Shown here piece by piece: positions 1 through 9,022 of a stretch of 64,000 bases of DNA. The stretch spans positions 62,001 to 126,000 of the forward strand of contig NW_027150026.1 in the NCBI RefSeq assembly GCF_031143425.1, read 5' to 3'. The notes under the pieces were generated by a model, which was not told the origin of the DNA, searched no databases, and worked only from the letters and a program-made list of their open reading frames with translations. Origin of the DNA: Pleurodeles waltl (taxonomy: Eukaryota; Chordata; Amphibia; Caudata; Salamandridae). A program made the translations under genes and the position numbers. Numbering within the stretch: the stretch's first letter is position 1; each line of letters starts with the position of its first letter.

Positions 1-48
1 GAAATCCATTGGGGTATCCCCGCGCAGGTTCGAATCCTGCCAACTACG
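1..48 (+). tRNA. tRNA-Ser-AGA: tRNA-Ser(AGA), 5'-truncated by window edge
   Basis: Holds nucleotides 35-82 of the gene, from the second anticodon base onward, identical to the 3' part of the full copy at 2857-2938. Confidence 0.95.
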
Positions 49-270
49 CTGTCCCTTTTGTGAACAGTATTTTCCCATAATTCTTTGAAATACCTACTGG
101 CATAAATGCGGGCTCCAAAAGCAGGACTAATAGGGTCAGCGGCCTGGGAGGGCTCAAACTTTTGCCATTGTGGCCTTCCTCTCTAGAAAAGGACTGCTTC
201 TGTCCAGAGGCTAGACCGCCAGCAGAAATAGAAACGAGCTACGTTGAAAATGGACCATAGCTTTAAGCAA
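49..270. other. Spacer A (AGA gene to TGA gene), 222 bp
   Basis: No gene seen. It begins with the AGA gene's T-run terminator and a second TTTT about 20 nt downstream of the gene. It recurs after every AGA gene. Variants between units include TACTGG or TTCTGG about 55 bp in, and GTGGCC or GAGGCC about 120 bp in. Confidence 0.9.
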
Positions 271-352
271 GTAGTCGTGGCCGAGTGGTTAAGGCGATGG
301 ACTTGAAATCCATTGGGGTCTCCCCGCGTAGGTTCAAATCCTGCCGACTACG
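271..352 (+). tRNA. tRNA-Ser-TGA: tRNA-Ser(TGA), type copy
   Basis: Serine tRNA reading UCA. The 82-nt gene folds completely: acceptor stem GTAGTCG/CGACTAC with G73, three-pair D stem, anticodon stem ATGGA/TCCAT with loop CTTGAAA (anticodon TGA at 304-306), variable arm GGGG/CCCC with loop TCT, and T stem GTAGG/CCTGC with one G-U wobble. Box A (TGGCCGAGTGG) and box B (GGTTCAAATCC) fit the Pol III internal promoter consensus. No CCA is encoded and there is no intron. The nearest T4 terminator starts 23 nt downstream, further than for the AGA gene. Confidence 0.97.
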
Positions 353-922
353 TGCTACTTCACCTTTGGTGATATTTTATACTTCATATTAAATGGCATC
401 TGCACAAGCAGGCCGAATATAGCTATCACTCTCAATAGAGCTAAGGAAGGCGAAACACTGGGCAGGGAATGGGATCAAAAGAGTGGCCGGAGAAGGCATG
501 AGACTACCTGTCTGGCACTCCTGCCACTTGTGCACCCCAGCTGTCGAGAAGACACATGTCGAGTAATAGCCAAGGAGATTGGGAAAGAACTTCAGTTATC
601 ATCTCGCCAGTAAGTTCCATCTGAGGTATCAGATGCATGAAGGAAGTAGCCTTATTGGGGCGTCTGACAGTGTCATTATTTTCCTAAAGTGTCATAACTG
701 CATTCTTTTACAACCTCCTTTTTGCTTTTCTCTGGCCAGGAACATGAACTTTATAATAGTGCCTTTGAGTCACGTCAGTATGCAGGTATGGACCGAGTGT
801 ATTTTTTGCAGTAGAACGGATAGGCAAAGATGGGAAGGCAGTGGAGCAGAGTGAACTGAGGGAAAGAAAAAGACTGCTGTGAGAGTGAGAACCTCAGCTT
901 AAGTGGCAGCCACCCCTCGTGA
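353..922. other. Spacer B (TGA gene to third gene), 570 bp
   Basis: No gene recognised. The spacer contains a 91-codon open frame (579-854) that is preserved only because the whole repeat is preserved; it has no recognisable domain. Length is constant in all units. Confidence 0.85.
375..378 (+). terminator. First T4 run after tRNA-Ser(TGA)
   Basis: TTTT lies 23 nt past the gene end; before it there is only a TTT at 365-367. It would give a pre-tRNA with an unusually long 3' trailer. The same sequence follows the TGA gene in each unit I compared. Confidence 0.55.
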
Positions 923-1004
923 GTAGTCGTGGCCGAGTGGTTAAGGCGATGGACTCGAAATCCATTGGGGTGTCCCCGCGCAGGTTCAAATCCTGCCGAC
1001 TACG
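923..1004 (+). tRNA. tRNA-Ser-CGA: tRNA-Ser(CGA), type copy of third locus
   Basis: Serine tRNA reading UCG. Same body as the TGA gene, with acceptor GTAGTCG/CGACTAC, anticodon loop CTCGAAA (anticodon CGA at 956-958), variable loop TGT and a fully Watson-Crick T stem GCAGG/CCTGC. A and B boxes are intact. As I recall, the usual vertebrate tRNA-Ser(CGA) has a different acceptor stem, so this copy looks like an AGA/TGA-type body with a CGA anticodon. The variable-loop middle base (A in AGA, C in TGA, G here) marks the three loci apart. Confidence 0.96.
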
Positions 1005-1033
1005 TCGGTGCTCTTTCACAATGATGTGTTAGG

Positions 1034-1038
1034 TTTTT
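1034..1038 (+). terminator. First T-run of at least four after the third gene
   Basis: TTTTT lies 30 nt beyond the tRNA 3' end; only a TTT at 1014-1016 comes earlier. Confidence 0.5.
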
Positions 1039-1742
1039 CCTTGGATGCCTCCTTTCCCAGGAATAAGCATGTATTATTCAACAACGTTGAGAGCACAGGT
1101 AAAACAAAGACAAGAATGTGAAACAATGCACTGTGCAATGCCAGCATGAAAACTCTCAAGGAGTACGCTGCCCAGGCCTACAGCTTCTCAGACACTGTAT
1201 CTGTCTATTTTGGGGAGCTGCAGAGAAGCCTTGCCTGTGCTTTTCGAGCCTGCTGTCTGGGGTGAGTGCCTGGATAAATTGTTGTTGGGAAGGACAAGGC
1301 AGCTAGCTCCTCTACAGGGGTCAATTTAGGAGGTTGGTGGGAAGCACAGGAAGGGGCAGGAAGGAAGCTCTCTGCTGTTGCTTCTCGGCCTAGGCAGAGC
1401 TGCAGGTGTGGTTAAAAAGGATTGGCGTTTGGCCAGGTCCCAGACCACAGTGCAACCTAGGGCAACAAGAGAGGTGAGGCTACTGAGGCCCTTACCCTGA
1501 GCCTTCTGACCCCACCGCCCCTTTGGCCCCGATCGGCCAAAACCTCTCTATAAGGGCTAAAGGTGATTATTATATATGCCTGAGTAACTTAGGGTCCCTC
1601 GCATAAATGGACTCCTGCTGAAGGAGCTCGCCTTTGCTTTGGGACTGGCCCAACACGGCCTTGCTCTCCTCAACAAACCTGCCACCAGCCAGGAGGCTGA
1701 ATGGCTTGCAGAAGGACACTCCCAGGTATGCCCAAGCACTTC

Positions 1743-1801
1743 ATTTGCATAGAGACTACCCTCTCTTGGGCCCGCCTCCACTCACCTATTAAGTAATGTG
1801 G
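1743..1801. promoter_or_regulatory. Octamer plus PSE-like sequence (weak candidate)
   Basis: An exact octamer ATTTGCAT (1743-1750) is followed 30 bp later by a CTCACC...AATGTGG block (1781-1801) resembling, from memory, the proximal sequence element of vertebrate snRNA genes. No clear TATA box or RNA product follows. May be chance. Confidence 0.15.
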
Positions 1802-2168
1802 CTAGAATATCAAGACAGAAAGAGGAGCAGGGCCTGACAGCCTTTCAAAGGCTCAACTGAGGTGCTGGGCTGACGGCTGGGATCACCAAAGCCTGGGATG
1901 ACTCCAATATGGAAGCAGAAGCCTTAGGGCAAACAAAGGTCAGCAGTTGATGTGCTGTAAAGAAGAAGGGCTGCAGAGGGCCTCAGCAAAGCCTTCGGAA
2001 TACTTGTGGATTGGCAGGAGTGCCTATATTTGTTTTTTGAGAAGCACCTTGCCAGTGCAAAGGATTGCTGAGGAAGAGGAAGGAGCAGAGCGGAATGACT
2101 GGAGCCAGTGAGGTTGCCTGTGAAGACATGAAGGGCTATGTTGAAAGGGGCACCGCTTGCAGAGCCAA

Positions 2169-2250
2169 GTAGTCGTTACCAAGTGGTTAAGGCGATGGAC
2201 TAGATATCATTTGGCGTCTCCACGAGTATGTTCAAATCCTGCCCACTACG
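2169..2250 (+). pseudogene. tRNA-Ser(AGA)-like relic, type copy
   Basis: An 82-nt sequence aligned end to end with the active tRNA-Ser genes but damaged. D-arm bases 9, 10 and 13 are changed, breaking box A (TTACCAAGTGG). Anticodon stem ATGGA/TCATT has two mismatches around loop CTAGATA. The variable arm no longer pairs, and the T stem has one mismatch. In this copy the acceptor stem also has a C-C mismatch from C at 2244. The B-box core GTTCAAATCC is intact, and TTTTT follows 11 nt downstream. It is very unlikely to yield a working tRNA; a B-box-only TFIIIC site is possible. Confidence 0.88.
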
Positions 2251-2856
2251 TCAGATGACATTTTTGGGATTCCTCTTCAGGGCCTCCTGCGTGGGAGAAC
2301 AAGGGAGCAGCCTCTATGCAAAGCAGTCAGTAAAACAGAATATGAAGCAAAGACCATTAAAGCCACAGAAGAAAGATATGAACCCAGGCCAAATGCATCC
2401 TGCTCCCCCTCCCTCACCTGTCAGGCACTAGTCTGCAGAGAAACTGAACACGCCCACTCTCCTCCAAGGAGAATTCAGCTCAGGAAACGCCTAGCCACAG
2501 GCCCTAGATTGGACGAGGCACTTCTTTTCATACCTGTAAAGACCAACCCGTCTCTCTGTGGAGTCCATTCATGGCCTCCAAGACAGAAGTTTTGCCATGG
2601 TGCCTATCGTGGCTGCCATCTCCCTGACGTTAAAGCTACCACCTCTTCCGGCCTGATTTTTTTCCCCCGTCTCAAAACATGAACATACAAGGAGTGCTAA
2701 TTTCACATGCATGCCTGCTTTTAGCTTGAGACGCTTTAGAAAGTCTTCTGTGGAATAGGAATGATGTATAGGAGAGCAGGGAAAATGGTCCAGTGAACGG
2801 AAAGAAAAAAGACTACGGATGGAGGTAAAGTGCCCTGTTGAGATTCACTTGTGTGG
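2251..2856. other. Spacer D (relic to AGA gene), 606 bp
   Basis: No gene recognised. It contains T7 and A-rich runs; the A-rich run AAAGAAAAAAG near 2811 is contracted to nine A in units 7, 13 and 14. An open frame on the minus strand here (2736-2933) is mostly the antisense of the AGA tRNA. Confidence 0.85.
2261..2265 (+). terminator. T5 run after tRNA relic
   Basis: TTTTT 11 nt past the relic's end would be a good Pol III terminator if the relic were transcribed. Confidence 0.4.
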
Positions 2857-2938
2857 GTAGTTGTGGCCGAGTGGTTAAGGCGATGGACTAGAAATCCATT
2901 GGGGTATCCCCGCGCAGGTTCGAATCCTGCCAACTACG
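2857..2938 (+). tRNA. tRNA-Ser-AGA: tRNA-Ser(AGA), type copy
   Basis: Serine tRNA; A34 is normally edited to inosine so that it reads UCU, UCC and UCA. The gene folds fully: acceptor GTAGTTG/CAACTAC with G73, anticodon stem ATGGA/TCCAT with loop CTAGAAA (anticodon AGA at 2890-2892), variable arm GGGG/CCCC with loop TAT, and T stem GCAGG/CCTGC. Compared with its neighbours, the sixth acceptor pair is T-A instead of C-G, a compensatory double change that argues for function. Box A TGGCCGAGTGG and box B GGTTCGAATCC are canonical, and TTTT follows 8 nt downstream. Confidence 0.98.
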
Positions 2939-2945
2939 CTGTCCC

Positions 2946-2949
2946 TTTT
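2946..2949 (+). terminator. Pol III T4 terminator of tRNA-Ser(AGA)
   Basis: TTTT starts 8 nt past the gene end, the usual placement. It is conserved in most units, but is TTT after the AGA genes of units 16, 19 and 20, and TTTTT in unit 9. Confidence 0.8.
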
Positions 2950-3160
2950 GTGAACAGTATTTTCCCATAATTCTTTGAAATACCTACTGGCATAAATGCG
3001 GGCTCCAAAAGCAGGACTAATAGGGTCAGCGGCCTGGGAGGGCTAAAACTTTTGCCATTGTGGCCTTCCTCTCTAGAAAAGGACTGCTTCTGTCCAGAGG
3101 CTAGACCGCCAGCAGAAATAGAAACGAGCTACGTTGAAAATGGACCATAGCTTTAAGCAA

Positions 3161-3242
3161 GTAGTCGTGGCCGAGTGGTTAAGGCGATGGACTTGAAATC
3201 CATTGGGGTCTCCCCGCGTAGGTTCAAATCCTGCCGACTACG
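3161..3242 (+). tRNA. tRNA-Ser-TGA: tRNA-Ser(TGA), unit 2
   Basis: Identical to the copy at 271-352. Confidence 0.97.
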
Positions 3243-3812
3243 TGCTACTTCACCTTTGGTGATATTTTATACTTCATATTAAATGGCATCTGCACAAGCA
3301 GGCCGAATATAGCTATCACTCTCAATAGAGCTAAGGAAGGCGAAACACTGGGCAGGGAATGGGATCAAAAGAGTGGCCGGAGAAGGCATGAGACTACCTG
3401 TCTGGCACTCCTGCCACTTGTGCACCCCAGCTGTCGAGAAGACACATGTCGAGTAATAGCCAAGGAGATTGGGAAAGAACTTCAGTTATCATCTCGCCAG
3501 TAAGTTCCATCTGAGGTATCAGATGCATGAAGGAAGTAGCCTTATTGGGGCGTCTGACAGTGTCATTATTTTCCTAAAGTGTCATAACTGCATTCTTTTA
3601 CAACCTCCTTTTTGCTTTTCTCTGGCCAGGAACATGAACTTTATAATAGTGCCTTTGAGTCACGTCAGTATGCAGGTATGGACCGAGTGTATTTTTTGCA
3701 GTAGAACGGATAGGCAAAGATGGGAAGGCAGTGGAGCAGAGTGAACTGAGGGAAAGAAAAAGACTGCTGTGAGAGTGAGAACCTCAGCTTAAGTGGCAGC
3801 CACCCCTCGTGA

Positions 3813-3894
3813 GTAGTCGTGGCCGAGTGGTTAAGGCGATGGACTCGAAATCCATTGGGGTGTCCCCGCGCAGGTTCAAATCCTGCCGACTACG
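3813..3894 (+). tRNA. tRNA-Ser-CGA: tRNA-Ser(CGA), unit 2
   Basis: Identical to the copy at 923-1004. Confidence 0.96.
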
Positions 3895-5058
3895 TCGGTG
3901 CTCTTTCACAATGATGTGTTAGGTTTTTCCTTGGATGCCTCCTTTCCCAGGAATAAGCATGTATTATTCAACAACGTTGAGAGCACAGGTAAAACAAAGA
4001 CAAGAATGTGAAACAATGCACTGTGCAATGCCAGCATGAAAACTCTCAAGGAGTACGCTGCCCAGGCCTACAGCTTCTCAGACACTGTATCTGTCTATTT
4101 TGGGGAGCTGCAGAGAAGCCTTGCCTGTGCTTTTCGAGCCTGCTGTCTGGGGTGAGTGCCTGGATAAATTGTTGTTGGGAAGGACAAGGCAGCTAGCTCC
4201 TCTACAGGGGTCAATTTAGGAGGTTGGTGGGAAGCACAGGAAGGGGCAGGAAGGAAGCTCTCTGCTGTTGCTTCTCGGCCTAGGCAGAGCTGCAGGTGTG
4301 GTTAAAAAGGATTGGCGTTTGGCCAGGTCCCAGACCACAGTGCAACCTAGGGCAACAAGAGAGGTGAGGCTACTGAGGCCCTTACCCTGAGCCTTCTGAC
4401 CCCACCGCCCCTTTGGCCCCGATCGGCCAAAACCTCTCTATAAGGGCTAAAGGTGATTATTATATATGCCTGAGTAACTTAGGGTCCCTCGCATAAATGG
4501 ACTCCTGCTGAAGGAGCTCGCCTTTGCTTTGGGACTGGCCCAACACGGCCTTGCTCTCCTCAACAAACCTGCCACCAGCCAGGAGGCTGAATGGCTTGCA
4601 GAAGGACACTCCCAGGTATGCCCAAGCACTTCATTTGCATAGAGACTACCCTCTCTTGGGCCCGCCTCCACTCACCTATTAAGTAATGTGGCTAGAATAT
4701 CAAGACAGAAAGAGGAGCAGGGCCTGACAGCCTTTCAAAGGCTCAACTGAGGTGCTGGGCTGACGGCTGGGATCACCAAAGCCTGGGATGACTCCAATAT
4801 GGAAGCAGAAGCCTTAGGGCAAACAAAGGTCAGCAGTTGATGTGCTGTAAAGAAGAAGGGCTGCAGAGGGCCTCAGCAAAGCCTTCGGAATACTTGTGGA
4901 TTGGCAGGAGTGCCTATATTTGTTTTTTGAGAAGCACCTTGCCAGTGCAAAGGATTGCTGAGGAAGAGGAAGGAGCAGAGCGGAATGACTGGAGCCAGTG
5001 AGGTTGCCTGTGAAGACATGAAGGGCTATGTTGAAAGGGGCACCGCTTGCAGAGCCAA

Positions 5059-5140
5059 GTAGTCGTTACCAAGTGGTTAAGGCGATGGACTAGATATCAT
5101 TTGGCGTCTCCACGAGTATGTTCAAATCCTGCCGACTACG
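5059..5140 (+). pseudogene. tRNA-Ser relic, unit 2
   Basis: Same damage as 2169-2250, but the acceptor stem pairs fully (G at 5134). This is the majority form of the relic. Confidence 0.88.
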
Positions 5141-5746
5141 TCAGATGACATTTTTGGGATTCCTCTTCAGGGCCTCCTGCGTGGGAGAACAAGGGAGCAG
5201 CCTCTATGCAAAGCAGTCAGTAAAACAGAATATGAAGCAAAGACCATTAAAGCCACAGAAGAAAGATATGAACCCAGGCCAAATGCATCCTGCTCCCCCT
5301 CCCTCACCTGTCAGGCACTAGTCTGCAGAGAAACTGAACACGCCCACTCTCCTCCAAGGAGAATTCAGCTCAGGAAACGCCTAGCCACAGGCCCTAGATT
5401 GGACGAGGCACTTCTTTTCATACCTGTAAAGACCAACCCGTCTCTCTGTGGAGTCCATTCATGGCCTCCAAGACAGAAGTTTTGCCATGGTGCCTATCGT
5501 GGCTGCCATCTCCCTGACGTTAAAGCTACCACCTCTTCCGGCCTGATTTTTTTCCCCCGTCTCAAAACATGAACATACAAGGAGTGCTAATTTCACATGC
5601 ATGCCTGCTTTTAGCTTGAGACGCTTTAGAAAGTCTTCTGTGGAATAGGAATGATGTATAGGAGAGCAGGGAAAATGGTCCAGTGAACGGAAAGAAAAAA
5701 GACTACGGATGGAGGTAAAGTGCCCTGTTGAGATTCACTTGTGTGG

Positions 5747-5828
5747 GTAGTTGTGGCCGAGTGGTTAAGGCGATGGACTAGAAATCCATTGGGGTATCCC
5801 CGCGCAGGTTCGAATCCTGCCAACTACG
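5747..5828 (+). tRNA. tRNA-Ser-AGA: tRNA-Ser(AGA), unit 2
   Basis: Identical to 2857-2938; TTTT terminator present. Confidence 0.98.
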
Positions 5829-6050
5829 CTGTCCCTTTTGTGAACAGTATTTTCCCATAATTCTTTGAAATACCTTCTGGCATAAATGCGGGCTCCAAAA
5901 GCAGGACTAATAGGGTCAGCGGCCTGGGAGGGCTCAAACTTTTGCCATTGTGGCCTTCCTCTCTAGAAAAGGACTGCTTCTGTCCAGAGGCTAGACCGCC
6001 AGCAGAAATAGAAACGAGCTACGTTGAAAATGGACCATAGCTTTAAGCAA

Positions 6051-6132
6051 GTAGTCGTGGCCGAGTGGTTAAGGCGATGGACTTGAAATCCATTGGGGTC
6101 TCCCCGCGTAGGTTCAAATCCTGCCGACTACG
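6051..6132 (+). tRNA. tRNA-Ser-TGA: tRNA-Ser(TGA), unit 3
   Basis: Identical to the copy at 271-352. Confidence 0.97.
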
Positions 6133-6702
6133 TGCTACTTCACCTTTGGTGATATTTTATACTTCATATTAAATGGCATCTGCACAAGCAGGCCGAATAT
6201 AGCTATCACTCTCAATAGAGCTAAGGAAGGCGAAACACTGGGCAGGGAATGGGATCAAAAGAGTGGCCGGAGAAGGCATGAGACTACCTGTCTGGCACTC
6301 CTGCCACTTGTGCACCCCAGCTGTCGAGAAGACACATGTCGAGTAATAGCCAAGGAGATTGGGAAAGAACTTCAGTTATCATCTCGCCAGTAAGTTCCAT
6401 CTGAGGTATCAGATGCATGAAGGAAGTAGCCTTATTGGGGCGTCTGACAGTGTCATTATTTTCCTAAAGTGTCATAACTGCATTCTTTTACAACCTCCTT
6501 TTTGCTTTTCTCTGGCCAGGAACATGAACTTTATAATAGTGCCTTTGAGTCACGTCAGTATGCAGGTATGGACCGAGAGTATTTTTTGCAGTAGAACGGA
6601 TAGGCAAAGATGGGAAGGCAGTGGAGCAGAGTGAACTGAGGGAAAGAAAAAGACTGCTGTGAGAGTGAGAACCTCAGCTTAAGTGGCAGCCACCCCTCGT
6701 GA

Positions 6703-6784
6703 GTAGTCGTGGCCGAGTGGTTAAGGCGATGGACTTGAAATCCATTGGGGTGTCCCCGCGCAGGTTCAAATCCTGCCGACTACG
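6703..6784 (+). tRNA. tRNA-Ser-TGA: tRNA-Ser(TGA) at third locus, unit 3
   Basis: Third-locus body (variable loop TGT, T stem GCAGG) but anticodon loop CTTGAAA: C34 is T at 6736. It is still a serine tRNA, now reading UCA. Its flanks lack the other markers of the TGA-bearing haplotype. Confidence 0.96.
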
Positions 6785-7948
6785 TCGGTGCTCTTTCACA
6801 ATGATGTGTTAGGTTTTTCCTTGGATGCCTCCTTTCCCAGGAATAAGCATGTATTATTCAACAACGTTGAGAGCACAGGTAAAACAAAGACAAGAATGTG
6901 AAACAATGCACTGTGCAATGCCAGCATGAAAACTCTCAAGGAGTACGCTGCCCAGGCCTACAGCTTCTCAGACACTGTATCTGTCTATTTTGGGGAGCTG
7001 CAGAGAAGCCTTGCCTGTGCTTTTCGAGCCTGCTGTCTGGGGTGAGTGCCTGGATAAATTGTTGTTGGGAAGGACAAGGCAGCTAGCTCCTCTACAGGGG
7101 TCAATTTAGGAGGTTGGTGGGAAGCACAGGAAGGGGCAGGAAGGAAGCTCTCTGCTGTTGCTTCTCGGCCTAGGCAGAGCTGCAGGTGTGGTTAAAAAGG
7201 ATTGGCGTTTGGCCAGGTCCCAGACCACAGTGCAACCTAGGGCAACAAGAGAGGTGAGGCTACTGAGGCCCTTACCCTGAGCCTTCTGACCCCACCGCCC
7301 CTTTGGCCCCGATCGGCCAAAACCTCTCTATAAGGGCTAAAGGTGATTATTATATATGCCTGAGTAACTTAGGGTCCCTCGCATAAATGGACTCCTGCTG
7401 AAGGAGCTCGCCTTTGCTTTGGGACTGGCCCAACACGGCCTTGCTCTCCTCAACAAACCTGCCACCAGCCAGGAGGCTGAATGGCTTGCAGAAGGACACT
7501 CCCAGGTATGCCCAAGCACTTCATTTGCATAGAGACTACCCTCTCTTGGGCCCGCCTCCACTCACCTATTAAGTAATGTGGCTAGAATATCAAGACAGAA
7601 AGAGGAGCAGGGCCTGACAGCCTTTCAAAGGCTCAACTGAGGTGCTGGGCTGACGGCTGGGATCACCAAAGCCTGGGATGACTCCAATATGGAAGCAGAA
7701 GCCTTAGGGCAAACAAAGGTCAGCAGTTGATGTGCTGTAAAGAAGAAGGGCTGCAGAGGGCCTCAGCAAAGCCTTCGGAATACTTGTGGATTGGCAGGAG
7801 TGCCTATATTTGTTTTTTGAGAAGCACCTTGCCAGTGCAAAGGATTGCTGAGGAAGAGGAAGGAGCAGAGCGGAATGACTGGAGCCAGTGAGGTTGCCTG
7901 TGAAGACATGAAGGGCTATGTTGAAAGGGGCACCGCTTGCAGAGCCAA

Positions 7949-8030
7949 GTAGTCGTTACCAAGTGGTTAAGGCGATGGACTAGATATCATTTGGCGTCTC
8001 CACGAGTATGTTCAAATCCTGCCGACTACG
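7949..8030 (+). pseudogene. tRNA-Ser relic, unit 3
   Basis: Majority form, as at 5059-5140. Confidence 0.88.
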
Positions 8031-8636
8031 TCAGATGACATTTTTGGGATTCCTCTTCAGGGCCTCCTGCGTGGGAGAACAAGGGAGCAGCCTCTATGCA
8101 AAGCAGTCAGTAAAACAGAATATGAAGCAAAGACCATTAAAGCCACAGAAGAAAGATATGAACCCAGGCCAAATGCATCCTGCTCCCCCTCCCTCACCTG
8201 TCAGGCACTAGTCTGCAGAGAAACTGAACACGCCCACTCTCCTCCAAGGAGAATTCAGCTCAGGAAACGCCTAGCCACAGGCCCTAGATTGGACGAGGCA
8301 CTTCTTTTCATACCTGTAAAGACCAACCCGTCTCTCTGTGGAGTCCATTCATGGCCTCCAAGACAGAAGTTTTGCCATGGTGCCTATCGTGGCTGCCATC
8401 TCCCTGACGTTAAAGCTACCACCTCTTCCGGCCTGATTTTTTTCCCCCGTCTCAAAACATGAACATACAAGGAGTGCTAATTTCACATGCATGCCTGCTT
8501 TTAGCTTGAGACGCTTTAGAAAGTCTTCTGTGGAATAGGAATGATGTATAGGAGAGCAGGGAAAATGGTCCAGTGAACGGAAAGAAAAAAGACTACGGAT
8601 GGAGGTAAAGTGCCCTGTTGAGATTCACTTGTGTGG

Positions 8637-8718
8637 GTAGTTGTGGCCGAGTGGTTAAGGCGATGGACTAGAAATCCATTGGGGTATCCCCGCGCAGGTT
8701 CGAATCCTGCCAACTACG
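8637..8718 (+). tRNA. tRNA-Ser-AGA: tRNA-Ser(AGA), unit 3
   Basis: Identical to 2857-2938. Confidence 0.98.
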
Positions 8719-8940
8719 CTGTCCCTTTTGTGAACAGTATTTTCCCATAATTCTTTGAAATACCTTCTGGCATAAATGCGGGCTCCAAAAGCAGGACTAA
8801 TAGGGTCAGCGGCCTGGGAGGGCTCAAACTTTTGCCATTGTGGCCTTCCTCTCTAGAAAAGGACTGCTTCTGTCCAGAGGCTAGACCGCCAGCAGAAATA
8901 GAAACGAGCTACGTTGAAAATGGACCATAGCTTTAAGCAA

Positions 8941-9022
8941 GTAGTCGTGGCCGAGTGGTTAAGGCGATGGACTTGAAATCCATTGGGGTCTCCCCGCGTA
9001 GGTTCAAATCCTGCCGACTACG
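8941..9022 (+). tRNA. tRNA-Ser-TGA: tRNA-Ser(TGA), unit 4
   Basis: Identical to the copy at 271-352. Confidence 0.97.

Larger units (their letters stand above)
1005..2168. other. Spacer C (third gene to relic), 1164 bp
   Basis: No gene recognised. Short open frames (1118-1306 +, 1557-1781 -) lack recognisable domains. Landmarks are the GATCGGCC site that is duplicated in 11 units, a TATATA-containing AT-rich patch near 1570, an exact octamer ATTTGCAT at 1743-1750, and a small inverted repeat at 1839-1853 (AGCCTTT C AAAGGCT). Confidence 0.85.
271..3160 (+). repeat. Array unit 1 (2890 bp)
   Basis: Third gene has anticodon CGA; no 10-bp duplication. The tRNA relic carries C instead of G at 2244, a variant shared only with units 8 and 9. 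Confidence 0.97.
3161..6050 (+). repeat. Array unit 2 (2890 bp)
   Basis: Third gene CGA; no 10-bp duplication; relic has the paired G form of the acceptor stem. Confidence 0.97.
6051..8940 (+). repeat. Array unit 3 (2890 bp)
   Basis: The third gene has anticodon TGA, although the flanking sequence is of the type normally linked to CGA and there is no 10-bp duplication. Private T-to-A change at 6578. Confidence 0.97.

Noticed and set aside
579..854. 91-codon plus-strand open frame repeated in every unit
   Set aside because: No recognisable domain or start context; it is conserved only to the same degree as the non-coding spacer, and it gains occasional nonsynonymous changes (6578, 38430).
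1380..1391. GCTTCTCGGCCT, matching the 5' end of U2 snRNA as I recall it
   Set aside because: The match stops after 12 nt, the rest of U2 (branch-site region, Sm site) is absent, and the PSE-like block lies downstream rather than upstream.
1557..1781. 74-codon minus-strand frame in spacer C
   Set aside because: Short, domainless and no more conserved than surrounding spacer.
2228..2431. 67-codon plus-strand frame beginning inside the tRNA relic
   Set aside because: Starts in tRNA-derived sequence, has no recognised domain, and its variants track the relic polymorphism at 2244.
2736..2933. Minus-strand open frame of 65 codons repeated in most units
   Set aside because: Its N-terminal part is the antisense of tRNA-Ser(AGA), a frequent false protein prediction. 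In units 7, 13 and 14 a 1-bp A-run change shifts its frame with no sign of constraint.
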